From NCBI RefSeq assembly GCF_032017025.1, contig NZ_DALZQO010000009.1:1-64000 (forward strand): a stretch of DNA of 64,000 bases, read 5' to 3'. The stretch's first letter is position 1. Each line of letters starts with the position of its first letter. This DNA comes from Hydrogenoanaerobacterium sp032017025. GTDB taxonomy: Bacteria; Bacillota; Clostridia; Oscillospirales; Ruminococcaceae. This document shows positions 50,329-58,966 of the stretch, piece by piece. Both the position numbers and the translations under genes were made by a program. The notes below the pieces were generated by a model. The model did not search any database. It was not told the DNA's origin and was given only the letters and a program-made list of their open reading frames with translations.

Positions 50329-51528
50329 ATGAAGAAACTTGATTCCACAACAAAATACAACATCAGAACATGGATTGTCATCTGTACCTATGTTGTGCTG
50401 CTGTTTGTAGTGCTGGTAAACGCACGTTTTTTTCTGGGGTTGGCAGGCAAGCTGGTCGATATTATCAGCCCTTTTCTTGTAGGGTTTGGCATCGCCTTTG
50501 TACTTAACAGGCCCATGATGGCCATTGAAGCAATGCTGCCTGCTCGCATGAGCCGCGGCAAATGGGGAGAGAAGCTAAAACGCCCAGTCGCTATGCTTAT
50601 TACCTATGTGTTGTTTTTGCTGCTGCTTACCTTGCTAATCTCTCTGGTGCTACCCCAAATCATCACCAGCATCAGTACCTTGGTGAGTAATTTTCCATCC
50701 TACCTAACAAGCCTGCAAAACACCGCAGATGAACTGGTGGTGCGCTTTGGTATCAGCAGTGAGCTGCTGCAGAATGTGGTCGGCTCGTGGGAGGATATTC
50801 TTACGCAGGCAGGTAAGCTGATCAGCAATGCGCTACCCAAGCTAATGGATTTCACCATGTCGCTTACCGCGGGTGTATCCAACCTGTTTATCGGCTTCAT
50901 TGTATCGATTTATCTTCTCGCGGGTAAGGAGCGCTTTGCAAGGCAGGTGAAGCGTCTGCTCACAGCGTGCCTGCCCGAATTGTACCGCGACCGTGCGCTG
51001 CGCCTGGGCAATATTGCCAATACCACATTTAGCGGTTTTATTTCGGGGCAGCTGCTCGACGCAATGATTGTCGGCATCCTGTGTTTTTTAGGTATGAACC
51101 TAATGCCGTTGTCCGACGCCATCAACCCTTATCTGGTGCTGATTTCAACCATTATTGCCATCACCAATATTGTTCCCATTTTCGGTCCGTACATCGGCGG
51201 TGTGCCCTGTACCTTTATTATCTTGATGGTAGATTTCAAGAGCGCAATTTGGTTTGTGGTGCTCATTGTACTGATTCAAACGGTGGATGGCAACATTATA
51301 TTGCCGAAAATCGTAGGCGACTCCATTGGGCTTTCGGGCTTTTGGGTTATGTTTGCAATTATACTGGGCGGCGGCTTGTTCGGGCTGCCGGGCATGGTGC
51401 TCGGTATTCCCGCCTTTGCAGTAATTTACAAGGTTGTGGCCATTGTTATCAATAAACGACTTGCACAAAAGCAAGCACATCAGGAACAGCATCATGACGG
51501 AGATCATACTATAACAGCAGGGGAGTAG
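50329..51528 (+). CDS. AI-2E family transporter
   Basis: This membrane protein has about 399 residues and seven or eight segments. VICTYVVLLFVVLVNARFFL is the first; PFLVGFGIAFVLNRPMMAIE, FIVSIYLLAGKERFARQVKR and PIFGPYIGGVPCTFIILMVD are AI-2E family (PF01594) features, as is GNIILPKIVGDSIGLSGFWV. Members export a range of substrates or act as ion antiporters; the name does not prove AI-2 transport. An ATG at 50308 is an alternative start. Confidence 0.9.
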   Translation: MKKLDSTTKYNIRTWIVICTYVVLLFVVLVNARFFLGLAGKLVDIISPFLVGFGIAFVLNRPMMAIEAMLPARMSRGKWGEKLKRPVAMLITYVLFLLLLTLLISLVLPQIITSISTLVSNFPSYLTSLQNTADELVVRFGISSELLQNVVGSWEDILTQAGKLISNALPKLMDFTMSLTAGVSNLFIGFIVSIYLLAGKERFARQVKRLLTACLPELYRDRALRLGNIANTTFSGFISGQLLDAMIVGILCFLGMNLMPLSDAINPYLVLISTIIAITNIVPIFGPYIGGVPCTFIILMVDFKSAIWFVVLIVLIQTVDGNIILPKIVGDSIGLSGFWVMFAIILGGGLFGLPGMVLGIPAFAVIYKVVAIVINKRLAQKQAHQEQHHDGDHTITAGE

Positions 51529-51537
51529 ACAGAGCAA

Positions 51538-52257
51538 ATGATAGGAACAATAGTTAATACGGCAGCGATTGCACTTGGCGGTCTGATTGGGCTGCTGATC
51601 AAGCGCGGCGTGCCAAAGCATGTAGAAGAAGCGGTGATGTCTTCACTGGGCATCGGTATTCTCATTGTGGCGCTCAACGGTGTCATCGGTTCAATGTTTA
51701 CCGCACAGCCAACAGGCAAGCTGAGCGACAGCGGCGGGCTGCTGCTCATTATCAGCCTTGCAGTGGGTACGCTGATAGGCGAGCTTTTAAGGATTGACGA
51801 CCGGCTCAACCATGTCGGCAGGATGATAGAAACCAAGCTGAAGATAGACGGATTCGCCAAGGGCTTTATCAGCGCTTCACTCATTTTCTGTGTGGGTGCA
51901 ATGTCCATCATCGGGCCTCTCAACGACGGCTTGCGCGGTGATGCAAGTGTGCTGTTTATCAAAAGCGCACTCGACGGCACCACGGCGCTGATTCTCGCTT
52001 CTACCTTGGGGGTGGGTGTATTGTTCTCAGCGATACCTGTACTTGTGTATCAGGGCACGATCGCCCTGCTTGCCGGCGTGCTCACCAAAGTGGTTTCCGA
52101 CGACCTGATGTCGATGATTTGCATGGTGGGGTATGCCATTGTTCTTTGCATCGGGCTCAATTTTATCGACAGTAGCAAAATTAAAACAGCGAACCTTTTA
52201 CCCGCATTATTGGTTCCCATAGTGTATAACATGCTGATGATGTTGAAAACTTTGTAG
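51538..52257 (+). CDS. DUF554 membrane protein
   Basis: A 239-residue protein with about seven membrane segments: MIGTIVNTAAIALGGLIGLL, GTLIGELLRIDDRLNHVG, GFISASLIFCVGAMSIIGPL, GTTALILASTLGVGVLFSAI. This is the DUF554 (YdfK/YqgA-like) family of unknown, possibly transport, function. It follows the AI-2E family gene by 9 bp and is probably co-transcribed. Confidence 0.9.
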   Translation: MIGTIVNTAAIALGGLIGLLIKRGVPKHVEEAVMSSLGIGILIVALNGVIGSMFTAQPTGKLSDSGGLLLIISLAVGTLIGELLRIDDRLNHVGRMIETKLKIDGFAKGFISASLIFCVGAMSIIGPLNDGLRGDASVLFIKSALDGTTALILASTLGVGVLFSAIPVLVYQGTIALLAGVLTKVVSDDLMSMICMVGYAIVLCIGLNFIDSSKIKTANLLPALLVPIVYNMLMMLKTL

Positions 52258-52349
52258 TAATCATGCACAAACAGTGCGCGTTTGCCTTGTGTGTATCTAT
52301 AAAAACAACAGAATTTCGGGGAAATCCGCCAAACAAACCGCAATATCCG

Positions 52350-52377
52350 TTGACGAAATAATCCAGTATGCTATAAT
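52350..52377 (+). promoter_or_regulatory. promoter of the second HPr gene
   Basis: TTGACG (52350-52355) and TATAAT (52372-52377) with 16-nt spacing. Confidence 0.7.
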
Positions 52378-52462
52378 TGAATCATTACCAGTATACCGAA
52401 AGTCTCTGCACAAAACACATTTGACTGATAAACCATATATATTGATTTGGGAGAGTATGATT

Positions 52463-52726
52463 ATGTTTGTAAAAGATGTTACCGTTCAGAACCAGGTTGG
52501 TCTGCACGCACGCCCTGCAACCTTTTTTATTCAAAAAGCGAATGAGTATAAGTCCTCTATTTGGGTGGAAAAAGAAGAGCGCAGAGTAAACGCCAAGAGC
52601 CTTCTGGGTGTGCTTTCTCTGGGTATTGTTGGCGGCACCAACATTCGCATTATTGCTGACGGCTCGGATGAGCAGGCTGCTGTTGATGGTCTTATTAAAT
52701 TAATCGAATCTGGTTTTACAGAGTAA
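52463..52726 (+). CDS. ptsH: HPr-family phosphocarrier protein with Ser46
   Basis: An 87-residue HPr with both phosphorylation sites: His15 in VGLHARPATFF and Ser46 in VNAKSLLGVLSLGI. The ATG at 52463 is used because GGGAGAG lies 7 nt before it. It is a monocistronic gene away from enzyme I. Together with the Ser46-less HPr at 19280 this suggests a split: this copy can be phosphorylated by HPr kinase and signal through CcpA, and may also serve transport. Confidence 0.92.
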   Translation: MFVKDVTVQNQVGLHARPATFFIQKANEYKSSIWVEKEERRVNAKSLLGVLSLGIVGGTNIRIIADGSDEQAAVDGLIKLIESGFTE

Positions 52727-52820
52727 TTTTTCAAACATAAACGCTGAATAGCTTGAAATGGTTTGCTTGCAGCGTATGCATATCTTGGGATAACATATAT
52801 AAAAGCAATGTCTATAGTTT

Positions 52821-52852
52821 GCGCTGTCATCGTTTGGCAGCGCTATTTTTTT
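52821..52852 (+). terminator. intrinsic terminator before uvrC
   Basis: GCGCTGTC and GGCAGCGC pair with one G-U, followed by TATTTTTTT. It ends the HPr transcript about 95 bp after its stop. Confidence 0.7.
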
Positions 52853-52901
52853 CCGCGGGCATGAACCGTCTGCATTAAAAAACGTTAGGGAGGGCGACAG
52901 A

Positions 52902-54740
52902 ATGGACAATGACAGACTGCCGTATCTGCGCGACAAAGTAAAAAAGCTGCCGCTTGACCCCGGCTGTTACATCATGAAAGACCAAGCCGGCATCATTATC
53001 TACATTGGCAAGGCAAAGGCGCTGAAAAACCGAGTTTCAAGCTATTTTCGCAGCGTAGAAAAACACACCGACAAGGTGTATAAAATGGTGGAATCGGTGT
53101 ATGATTTTGAGTATATCGTCACTGCCAGCGAGTTTGAGGCACTGGTGCTGGAATGCAGCCTAATCAAAGAATATTCACCCAAATACAACATCCTGCTCAA
53201 AGACGACAAAGGTTATTTCTATGTCAAAATTTCCAAGCCGCCATGGAGCCGGATTACTGCCGAAAAACAAAAGCTCGATGACGGTGCTACCTATCTGGGG
53301 CCTTATACCTCATCGTTTGTGGTAGGCCAAACCGTGGACGAGACGAATAAGATTTTTTCGCTCCCAACCTGCAGCCGCAAGTTCCCGCAGGAGTTTAGAA
53401 AAGGCAGACCCTGCCTCAATTTTCACATCAAGCAGTGCATGGGTGTGTGCCGTGGCAGAATCACGGAAGAGGAGTACCAGCAGGTAATCGATTCTGCAGT
53501 GGAATTTATCAAAAGCGGTAGCACACAAGCAGTTGATAAGCTCACCGCAGAGATGGCGGCTGCAAGCGAGAACCTTGAGTTTGAAAAAGCGGCAAGGCTG
53601 CGTGACCGTATCAATGCGATTAACCGCATTACCGAGCACCAGCAGGTGATTGATACCAAAGCCGACAACCAGGATATCATCGGTTTTGCACAGTCGGATC
53701 ATCTGACTTGCGCCGTGGTACTGAAGTTTCGGAACCAGCGCCTTGTGGATAAGGATGACTATATCATCCGTGACGCAGGCGACCTGCAGCAGTTCCGCGG
53801 TGAATTTATCACAGGCTATTACAGCTCGCATACCGACCGCCCAAAAATAGTTTCGGTGGACGGTGAGTTTGACGATATGTCCATGATCGAACAGTTTCTT
53901 ACACAACAGGCAGGACGTAAGGTTACCCTGCATGTTCCGAAACGCAGCGAGAGCTATCAGCTCACCCAGATGGCACGCAACAATGCCGCACAGCGGCTGT
54001 CGCACGAGACCGAAAGAACCGGCAAAGAGGTTGCCGTGCTGGACGAGCTGGCACGCTTGCTGGGTTTAAAATCTACTCCGGTTTACATTGAGGCGTACGA
54101 CATCTCCAACATCGGTTCCGACACAATGGTAGCGGGTATGGTGGTATTCGAGAACGCCCGCCCTAAAAAGGATGCATACAAAAAATTCTCAATCAAAACC
54201 CAATTTACACCCGACGATTACGCATGTATGCGCGAGGTGCTCACCCGCCGTTTCAACCGCTATTTTGAGGAAAAAGAAACCGGGCGTGGGTTTGGAAAAA
54301 AGCCCGATTTGATTTTGCTCGACGGCGGCAAGGGGCATGTGGGTGTCATTCGTCCGCTGTTGAACGAAATGGGCCTTGGCGATATTCCGGTGTTTGGTAT
54401 GGTGAAGGACGATAAACATAAGACCCGCGCCATTGCCGAGGATGGCGGTGAGATTGCAATCAACTCGCACCGCACCGCGTTTACCCTTGTCACCAAAATA
54501 CAGGACGAGGTGCACCGTTTTTCGATTACCTATTCGCGCAGTAAGCACAAGGCGACTGCGTTTGAGTTAAGCCTTACCAAAGTGGCCGGCATAGGAGAAA
54601 ATAGGGCAAAAGCACTGTTTAAGCATTTTAAAACGGTAAAGGCGATGAAAGCCGCAACCTGTGAAGAGCTTTCGCAGGCACCCGGCATGACAGCAAAAGT
54701 AGCAGAAAATCTTTACAATTTTCTCCATGATGAGGAGTAA
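52902..54740 (+). CDS. uvrC: excinuclease ABC subunit C
   Basis: This 612-residue nuclease makes both incisions in nucleotide excision repair. In order: GIY-YIG domain (GCYIMKDQAGIIIYIGKAKA, residues 20-100), a Cys-containing CLNFHIKQCMGVC block, UVR motif (ENLEFEKAARLRDRINAI, about 223), the RNase H-like nuclease (IEAYDISNIGSDTMVAGMVV, LLDGGKGHVG) and helix-hairpin-helix at the end. Length is normal. GGGAGGGCGAC precedes the ATG. Confidence 0.96.
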   Translation: MDNDRLPYLRDKVKKLPLDPGCYIMKDQAGIIIYIGKAKALKNRVSSYFRSVEKHTDKVYKMVESVYDFEYIVTASEFEALVLECSLIKEYSPKYNILLKDDKGYFYVKISKPPWSRITAEKQKLDDGATYLGPYTSSFVVGQTVDETNKIFSLPTCSRKFPQEFRKGRPCLNFHIKQCMGVCRGRITEEEYQQVIDSAVEFIKSGSTQAVDKLTAEMAAASENLEFEKAARLRDRINAINRITEHQQVIDTKADNQDIIGFAQSDHLTCAVVLKFRNQRLVDKDDYIIRDAGDLQQFRGEFITGYYSSHTDRPKIVSVDGEFDDMSMIEQFLTQQAGRKVTLHVPKRSESYQLTQMARNNAAQRLSHETERTGKEVAVLDELARLLGLKSTPVYIEAYDISNIGSDTMVAGMVVFENARPKKDAYKKFSIKTQFTPDDYACMREVLTRRFNRYFEEKETGRGFGKKPDLILLDGGKGHVGVIRPLLNEMGLGDIPVFGMVKDDKHKTRAIAEDGGEIAINSHRTAFTLVTKIQDEVHRFSITYSRSKHKATAFELSLTKVAGIGENRAKALFKHFKTVKAMKAATCEELSQAPGMTAKVAENLYNFLHDEE

Positions 54741-55060
54741 ATATTTCCAATAATTGCAAAGATGGTTGACAGCGCTACAGAATTGACCGATAATATTACG
54801 AGGACGCTTTCGGCAGGAATCGATTTTTGGATTCAAGGCGATTTTTGGTTGCTGAAAGCAGTATGGGGTCAGAAAAAACCTGCGGTTTCCTCCAACCCGG
54901 GCTCCGGTAGCTGCGCAGGGCGATTTGCTCACTTTAGTCGTTGCCGTCTTCCTATGCAATTAGGCTCTTATCATTCCTCTGCTTCGCAAGATAAGAGTCA
55001 GTATCTAAAATTTACCCAAAGGGTATTATATTGGCGCGAAGCAGAGGAATGGAGCTTAAC
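54741..55060 (+). promoter_or_regulatory. structured leader between uvrC and rsmD
   Basis: This 320-bp stretch holds no convincing gene. A strong promoter (TTGACA 54766-54771, GATAAT 54789-54794, 17-nt spacing) would give a leader of about 260 nt. It contains a GCTTTC/GAAAGC hairpin with two copies of CGATTTTTGG, and an exclusive pair near the end: CTCTTATC/GATAAGAG (54965-54972 with 54990-54997) or CATTCCTCTGCTTCGC/GCGAAGCAGAGGAATG (54972-54987 with 55036-55051). The latter reaches the rsmD SD. It looks like a regulatory RNA. Confidence 0.55.
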
Positions 55061-55612
55061 ATGAGAGTAATTACAGGTACGGCGCGCGGGCGAAAACTCG
55101 TCACCCCCGAGGGTATGGATACGCGCCCTACAACCGATATGGTAAAAGAATCGATTTTTTCGATTATTCAGTTTGATGTTCCCGGGGCAAATGTACTCGA
55201 TTTATTCGCTGGTTCCGGTCAGATGGGTATTGAGGCAATTTCACGCGGTGCCATTGGTGCAACTTTTGTAGACAGTGCCAAGCTTTCCGTCACTGCAATA
55301 AAGCAGAATCTGGATGCAACCGGCTTTATCGACAAGTCAAAAGTGTACCCTATGGAGGCCAAAACCTACCTAATGAGCGCGGCAGAACGCTTTGATATCG
55401 CGTTTTTAGATCCGCCGTATCATCAGGGGCTTTTGGCAGATGTGCTACCCTCTGTGGCAAAGCTGATGCGTGAAAACAGCATTATTGTGTGCGAAACCCA
55501 GTCGGACGAGAAGCTGCCCGAGGCGGTGGGTGAATTTACCTTGCGCAAAACCTATCGCTATGGTAAGATACTGGTGCATGTTTACAAAAACGAGGGGGAC
55601 GACGAAGAATGA
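55061..55612 (+). CDS. rsmD: 16S rRNA (guanine-966-N2)-methyltransferase RsmD
   Basis: A 183-residue methyltransferase: MRVITGTARGRKLVTPEGMD, RPTTDMVKESIFSII, the AdoMet motif VLDLFAGSGQMGIEAISRGA and catalytic FLDPPYHQG. The ATG at 55061 has GGAG 6 nt upstream; a TTG at 55031 would start inside the leader inverted repeat. It overlaps coaD by 4 bp. Confidence 0.95.
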   Translation: MRVITGTARGRKLVTPEGMDTRPTTDMVKESIFSIIQFDVPGANVLDLFAGSGQMGIEAISRGAIGATFVDSAKLSVTAIKQNLDATGFIDKSKVYPMEAKTYLMSAAERFDIAFLDPPYHQGLLADVLPSVAKLMRENSIIVCETQSDEKLPEAVGEFTLRKTYRYGKILVHVYKNEGDDEE

Positions 55613-56094
55613 GGATTGCGGTTTGTCCCGGCAGCTTTGATCCCATCACCAAGGGTCATCTCGATATCATTCACAGGGCGTCTAAGCTGTTCGATAAAAT
55701 TATCGTGGTGGTAGTAGTCAACCCCGATAAACACCCCAGCTTTTCTGCTGAGGAGCGAATGGATATGATCCGCCGTGCTACCACCGACATCCCCAATATG
55801 GAGGTAGACCACTTCTCGGGTCTTTTGATGGATTATGTCCACAACAAGGGAGCAGTGGCCATTGTAAAAGGTTTGCGCGCTGTTACCGACTTTGAATATG
55901 AGTTTCAAATGGCGCTCATCAATAAAAAGCTTAACCCCGAGGCAGATACCCTGTTTCTTACCACTGCTGCGGAAAATATGTATTTGAGCTCCAGTATAGT
56001 AAAGCAGATTGCCTCATTTGGCGGCGATATTGCCGATTTTGTGCCGGAGGGCATTGTGGAGGAAGTAAAGGACAGGCTGTGCCGTTCGATCTAA
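55609..56094 (+). CDS. coaD: phosphopantetheine adenylyltransferase
   Basis: A 161-residue enzyme of coenzyme A synthesis: it joins ATP and 4'-phosphopantetheine to dephospho-CoA. CPGSFDPITKGHLDIIHRAS carries the nucleotidyltransferase motif (TKGH), AIVKGLRAVTDFEYEFQMAL and YLSSSIVKQIASFGGDI complete the pattern. It overlaps rsmD, the standard Firmicutes pair. Confidence 0.96.
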   Translation: MRIAVCPGSFDPITKGHLDIIHRASKLFDKIIVVVVVNPDKHPSFSAEERMDMIRRATTDIPNMEVDHFSGLLMDYVHNKGAVAIVKGLRAVTDFEYEFQMALINKKLNPEADTLFLTTAAENMYLSSSIVKQIASFGGDIADFVPEGIVEEVKDRLCRSI

Positions 56095-56122
56095 AACACC
56101 TTAAGGTCAAGGAGGTTTTATT

Positions 56123-56575
56123 ATGAATGTAGAAGAAATTCTTGATATGCTCGATGAAATGATTGATCGCGCATGGAACCTGCCGATGACGGGCGGGCGC
56201 TGTGTGCTGGATGCGGACAAGGTGCGTGATTTGATCGATGATATCCGAGCCAATATGCCGCCTGAGATAGCGCATGCAAAAAAAATAGTAGCGGACCGCG
56301 CTGAAATTATTGCCGAGGCAAAACGCGAAGCTGAAACCATTGTACGCCGCGCAGAAGAGCGTGCGAAAGCACTTACCGCGCAGGAGGAAATTATGCGTCA
56401 GTCGCAGCAGAAGGCGCAGGAGATGGTAACGCAGGCGCAGATGAAGTCGCGCGAAATGCGTCAGGCTGCACAGGAGTTTGCCGATAAAATGCTGAAGAAT
56501 ACCGAAGAGGGGCTTGCAAAGTCGCTGATGGAGGTAAAGAGTACCCGTCAGGCGTTGCGCAATGCAAAAAAATAA
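56123..56575 (+). CDS. coiled-coil protein, 150 residues
   Basis: The start (MNVEEILDMLDEMIDRAWNL) is followed by one long helix rich in Ala, Glu, Arg and Gln (AHAKKIVADRAEIIAEAKRE to about residue 140). Similar proteins are often labelled ATPase or DivIVA-like in Clostridia, always next to coaD, without proven function. The coiled coil is clear; the family name is not. AGGAGG precedes the ATG. Confidence 0.7.
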   Translation: MNVEEILDMLDEMIDRAWNLPMTGGRCVLDADKVRDLIDDIRANMPPEIAHAKKIVADRAEIIAEAKREAETIVRRAEERAKALTAQEEIMRQSQQKAQEMVTQAQMKSREMRQAAQEFADKMLKNTEEGLAKSLMEVKSTRQALRNAKK

Positions 56576-56663
56576 CCGCAAGCGGACTAGGGGCTTTGTG
56601 AAAACTGCCCTTTGCGCCCAATTTTCTGCTTTCAGAAGAACCCAAAATGATTGGTGAGTTATT

Positions 56664-56690
56664 GAGACGGCTTATAGCCGTCTCTTTTTT
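56664..56690 (+). terminator. intrinsic terminator
   Basis: GAGACGGCT and AGCCGTCTC with a 3-nt loop, followed by six T. It ends the rsmD-coaD unit. Confidence 0.85.
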
Positions 56691-56818
56691 ATTTTGCGAA
56701 AACCGCAACTTAAAAAAGAAAACATCGGTTTTTAAAGAGGTTTCTGTATGTTTTGCAAAAACGTTAGGAAATCCGCATAAAATGCCGAAAAAAGCAGGGT
56801 AAAAAGAAAATATTATCA

Positions 56819-56847
56819 TTGCATTTATGAAAAAATATCGTTATAAT
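56819..56847 (+). promoter_or_regulatory. promoter of the division and cell wall cluster
   Basis: TTGCAT (56819-56824) and TATAAT (56842-56847) with 17-nt spacing. Confidence 0.78.
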
Positions 56848-56856
56848 AAAACTATG

Positions 56857-56882
56857 GTGGTGTGAAGTGGGGTAAAGTGGTT
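56857..56882 (+). promoter_or_regulatory. MraZ-binding repeats
   Basis: Three direct repeats, GTGGTG (56857), GTGGGG (56867) and GTGGTT (56877), are separated by 4-nt spacers (TGAA, TAAA). This is the known MraZ box layout, just downstream of the -10 box and 37 bp before mraZ, so autorepression is expected. Confidence 0.8.
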
Positions 56883-56918
56883 TAGAAACCCTCAAAATGA
56901 AAGGCAGGTGGCGGAAAA

Positions 56919-57338
56919 GTGCTGATCGGTGAATATGCCCACAGTTTGGATGCAAAGGGCCGTGTCAATTTTCCCGCTAAAATGCGCGATCATCTTGGGG
57001 AACAGTTTATCCTCACCAAAGGTCTTGACGGCTGCCTATTTGTTTATGCAATGGACGAATGGGCAAGACTGGAAGAGAAGATTAAATCACTGCCTATGAG
57101 CAAAGCAAGAACCCTGCAGCGCTTTTTGTTTTCGGGCGCTGTGGATGTAGAGCTCGACAAGCAGGGCAGAATTGTGATTCCGCCAAACCTGCGCGATTAT
57201 GCGCAGCTAAGCAAAGAGGTCATGATCATCGGCGCTTCTACACGTGCCGAGATTTGGGATAAAGAAAAATGGCAGAAGAGCTGCGAAGAGCTTACCCCCG
57301 AAATAGTCGAACAGGCGATGGAGGATTTGGGTTTCTGA
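56919..57338 (+). CDS. mraZ: transcriptional regulator MraZ
   Basis: A 139-residue protein with two AbrB-like halves, each with the DxxxR signature: LIGEYAHSLDAKGRVNFPAK and AVDVELDKQGRIVIPPNLRD. It binds the repeats in its own promoter and controls the division cluster. The start is GTG at 56919, with AGGTGG upstream; no ATG lies in a suitable place. Confidence 0.95.
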   Translation: MLIGEYAHSLDAKGRVNFPAKMRDHLGEQFILTKGLDGCLFVYAMDEWARLEEKIKSLPMSKARTLQRFLFSGAVDVELDKQGRIVIPPNLRDYAQLSKEVMIIGASTRAEIWDKEKWQKSCEELTPEIVEQAMEDLGF

Positions 57339-57354
57339 TAGGAAAGGACTGTAT

Positions 57355-58287
57355 ATGGAGTTTCATCATATTTCGGTGATGCTGAATGAGTGCATAGAAG
57401 CGCTGAACATAAAACCCGACGGCATCTATGTCGACGGTACGGCGGGCGNNNNNNNNNNTGCAGGGCATTCCTCACACATTGCGGCAAAGCTTACCACGGG
57501 CAAGTTGATTGCTTTGGATAAAGACCCCGATGCTGTTAGAATTGCAACCGAACGCCTGAGCGAGTTCCCCTGTGCACAGGTGGTGCAAAGTGATTTTGCA
57601 CAGATGCCGCAGGTGCTCGATTCTTTAGGGATTGATAAGGTTGACGGCATTCTCTTAGACCTTGGGGTATCCTCCCATCAGCTCGATACCGCCGAACGAG
57701 GGTTCTCCTATTTACAGGACGCAAAGCTGGATATGCGTATGAGCCAGAGCGGTACCAGCGCTTATGATATTGTCAACAGCTATTCCGCCGATGACCTCGC
57801 ACGAATACTGCGCGAGTTTGGCGAAGAAAAATTTGCTTGGAGAATCGCGCAGAACATTGTGAAGGAAAGAGAAGCGGCCCCTGTTGAAACCACGCTGCAA
57901 CTGCTTGAGATTATTAAAAAATCGGTTCCTGCCGCCGTTAAGCGCGAGGGAAACCCCGGTAAAAAAACCTTCCAGGCAATCCGCATTGCGGTGAACGGAG
58001 AATTTGACAGCCTTTCGGTTGCACTTGATACGGCGTTTGACCGGCTTAGTGCAGGCGGGCGTTTCGCCATCATCACCTTTCATTCGCTGGAAGACCGGAT
58101 GGTAAAACAAAAATTCTCGGCACTTACCAAAGGGTGTGTTTGCCCGTCAGATTTTCCTGTGTGCATATGCGGTAAAACCCCGCAGGGCAAACTAACGCCG
58201 CGCAAGCCCACCCAGCCTTCCGCCGGTGAACTGGAGATCAACCGCCGCAGCAGAAGCGCAAGACTTCGGGTCATCGAAAAGCTTTGA
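57355..58287 (+). CDS. rsmH: 16S rRNA (cytosine-1402-N4)-methyltransferase RsmH (with an N gap)
   Basis: About 310 codons including ten N at 57449. HHISVMLNECIEALNIKPDG and VDGTAG precede the gap, AGHSSHIAAKL follows. Then come the LLDLGVSSHQLDTAERGFSY block, GKKTFQAIRIAVNGE and FHSLEDRMVKQKF. The family has VDGT-x-G-x-GHS with close spacing, so the missing sequence is probably one base and not ten (giving AGGAGHS), which keeps the frame. 16 bp after mraZ. Confidence 0.94.
   Translation: MEFHHISVMLNECIEALNIKPDGIYVDGTAGXXXXAGHSSHIAAKLTTGKLIALDKDPDAVRIATERLSEFPCAQVVQSDFAQMPQVLDSLGIDKVDGILLDLGVSSHQLDTAERGFSYLQDAKLDMRMSQSGTSAYDIVNSYSADDLARILREFGEEKFAWRIAQNIVKEREAAPVETTLQLLEIIKKSVPAAVKREGNPGKKTFQAIRIAVNGEFDSLSVALDTAFDRLSAGGRFAIITFHSLEDRMVKQKFSALTKGCVCPSDFPVCICGKTPQGKLTPRKPTQPSAGELEINRRSRSARLRVIEKL
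57449..57458. other. assembly gap (10 N) in rsmH
   Basis: Placeholder run inside the AdoMet-binding loop. The conserved motif length suggests about one real base is missing, so three extra codons are artefactual. Confidence 0.85.
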
Positions 58288-58348
58288 TTGTTAAACTATT
58301 TCTATAAAAAGATGTTAAATTGTTTCTATTAAAGGGAGGACGAACAAA

Positions 58349-58834
58349 ATGGCTGTAACACAAAACAACACAAGCTCCGCGGCTTACGACCTTTCGCTGT
58401 TTGAAGAACGCAGTGAACGCCGCACCATTAAGGTCATCAAGAACAACTACCCAACCCCAAGCCTTTTGTTTGGTCTTTCCCCTGTGGCAGTGCTGTTCAC
58501 GGCAATCATCGTGGTGGCGATCACCTCACTGTTTATTTACAACAATGTTGTGCTCACCGAGATTGGTGCACAAATTAACACGGTTGCCGCCGAGGCAGCC
58601 GAGCTGGAAAGCGAGCATGTGCGGCTACAGGCTTCGCTGGAAAATAAGATGTCGGTCAAGAGCATTGAAACCAGTGCAGAGAATTCGCTGGGGCTTGTAA
58701 AGATGGACAGAAGCCAGATCGAATACATTAATCTGGCGCCGGATGACGTGGTTGAGGTAGCGGAGCAAGATTTGGCGAATGGAAACCTTGTGGAGCAGGT
58801 AGTTGCCAAAATAAAGGAATACCTTAACAAGTAG
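58349..58834 (+). CDS. ftsL: FtsL-like septum protein
   Basis: A 161-residue protein with a cytoplasmic N-terminus (about 40 residues), one membrane helix (VAVLFTAIIVVAITSLFIYN, near 47-66) and a periplasmic-side coiled coil (INTVAAEAAELESEHVRLQA) followed by ENSLGLVKMDRSQIEYINL, the FtsL-type end. Its position between rsmH and the PBP gene supports the call, as FtsL sequences are poorly conserved. Confidence 0.85.
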   Translation: MAVTQNNTSSAAYDLSLFEERSERRTIKVIKNNYPTPSLLFGLSPVAVLFTAIIVVAITSLFIYNNVVLTEIGAQINTVAAEAAELESEHVRLQASLENKMSVKSIETSAENSLGLVKMDRSQIEYINLAPDDVVEVAEQDLANGNLVEQVVAKIKEYLNK

Positions 58835-58859
58835 GAAAATAAGTATGGAGTAAATCCTA

Positions 58860-58901
58860 AAAGAGTTAAGGATGTTATATTCTTGACTCTTTGCTTTTTT
58901 T
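58860..58901 (+). terminator. internal terminator between ftsL and the PBP gene
   Basis: AAAGAGTTAAG (58860-58870) and CTTGACTCTTT (58882-58892) pair with one G-U, followed by seven T. It would reduce read-through into the PBP gene. Confidence 0.7.
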
Positions 58902-58966
58902 GCGGACAAAGTTCGCCATAAGTCGGGCGGAGCCTGCTGGATTCGACAGCAGAAAGGGGATATGAT

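Larger units (their letters stand above)
56576..56918. promoter_or_regulatory. gene-free region with terminator and mraZ control region
   Basis: It holds the terminator at 56664-56690 and the mraZ promoter with MraZ boxes at 56819-56882. Between them (56690-56810) I see only AT-rich sequence. Confidence 0.6.

Noticed and set aside
52274..52462. N-terminal extension of the second HPr to 150 residues
   Set aside because: The extension has no HPr similarity, crosses the promoter at 52350-52377, and the SD is positioned for the ATG at 52463.
54762..55064. A 100-codon frame between uvrC and rsmD
   Set aside because: It starts on the -35 box of a strong promoter, lacks an SD, has odd composition and covers the inverted repeats, so it is treated as a non-coding leader.
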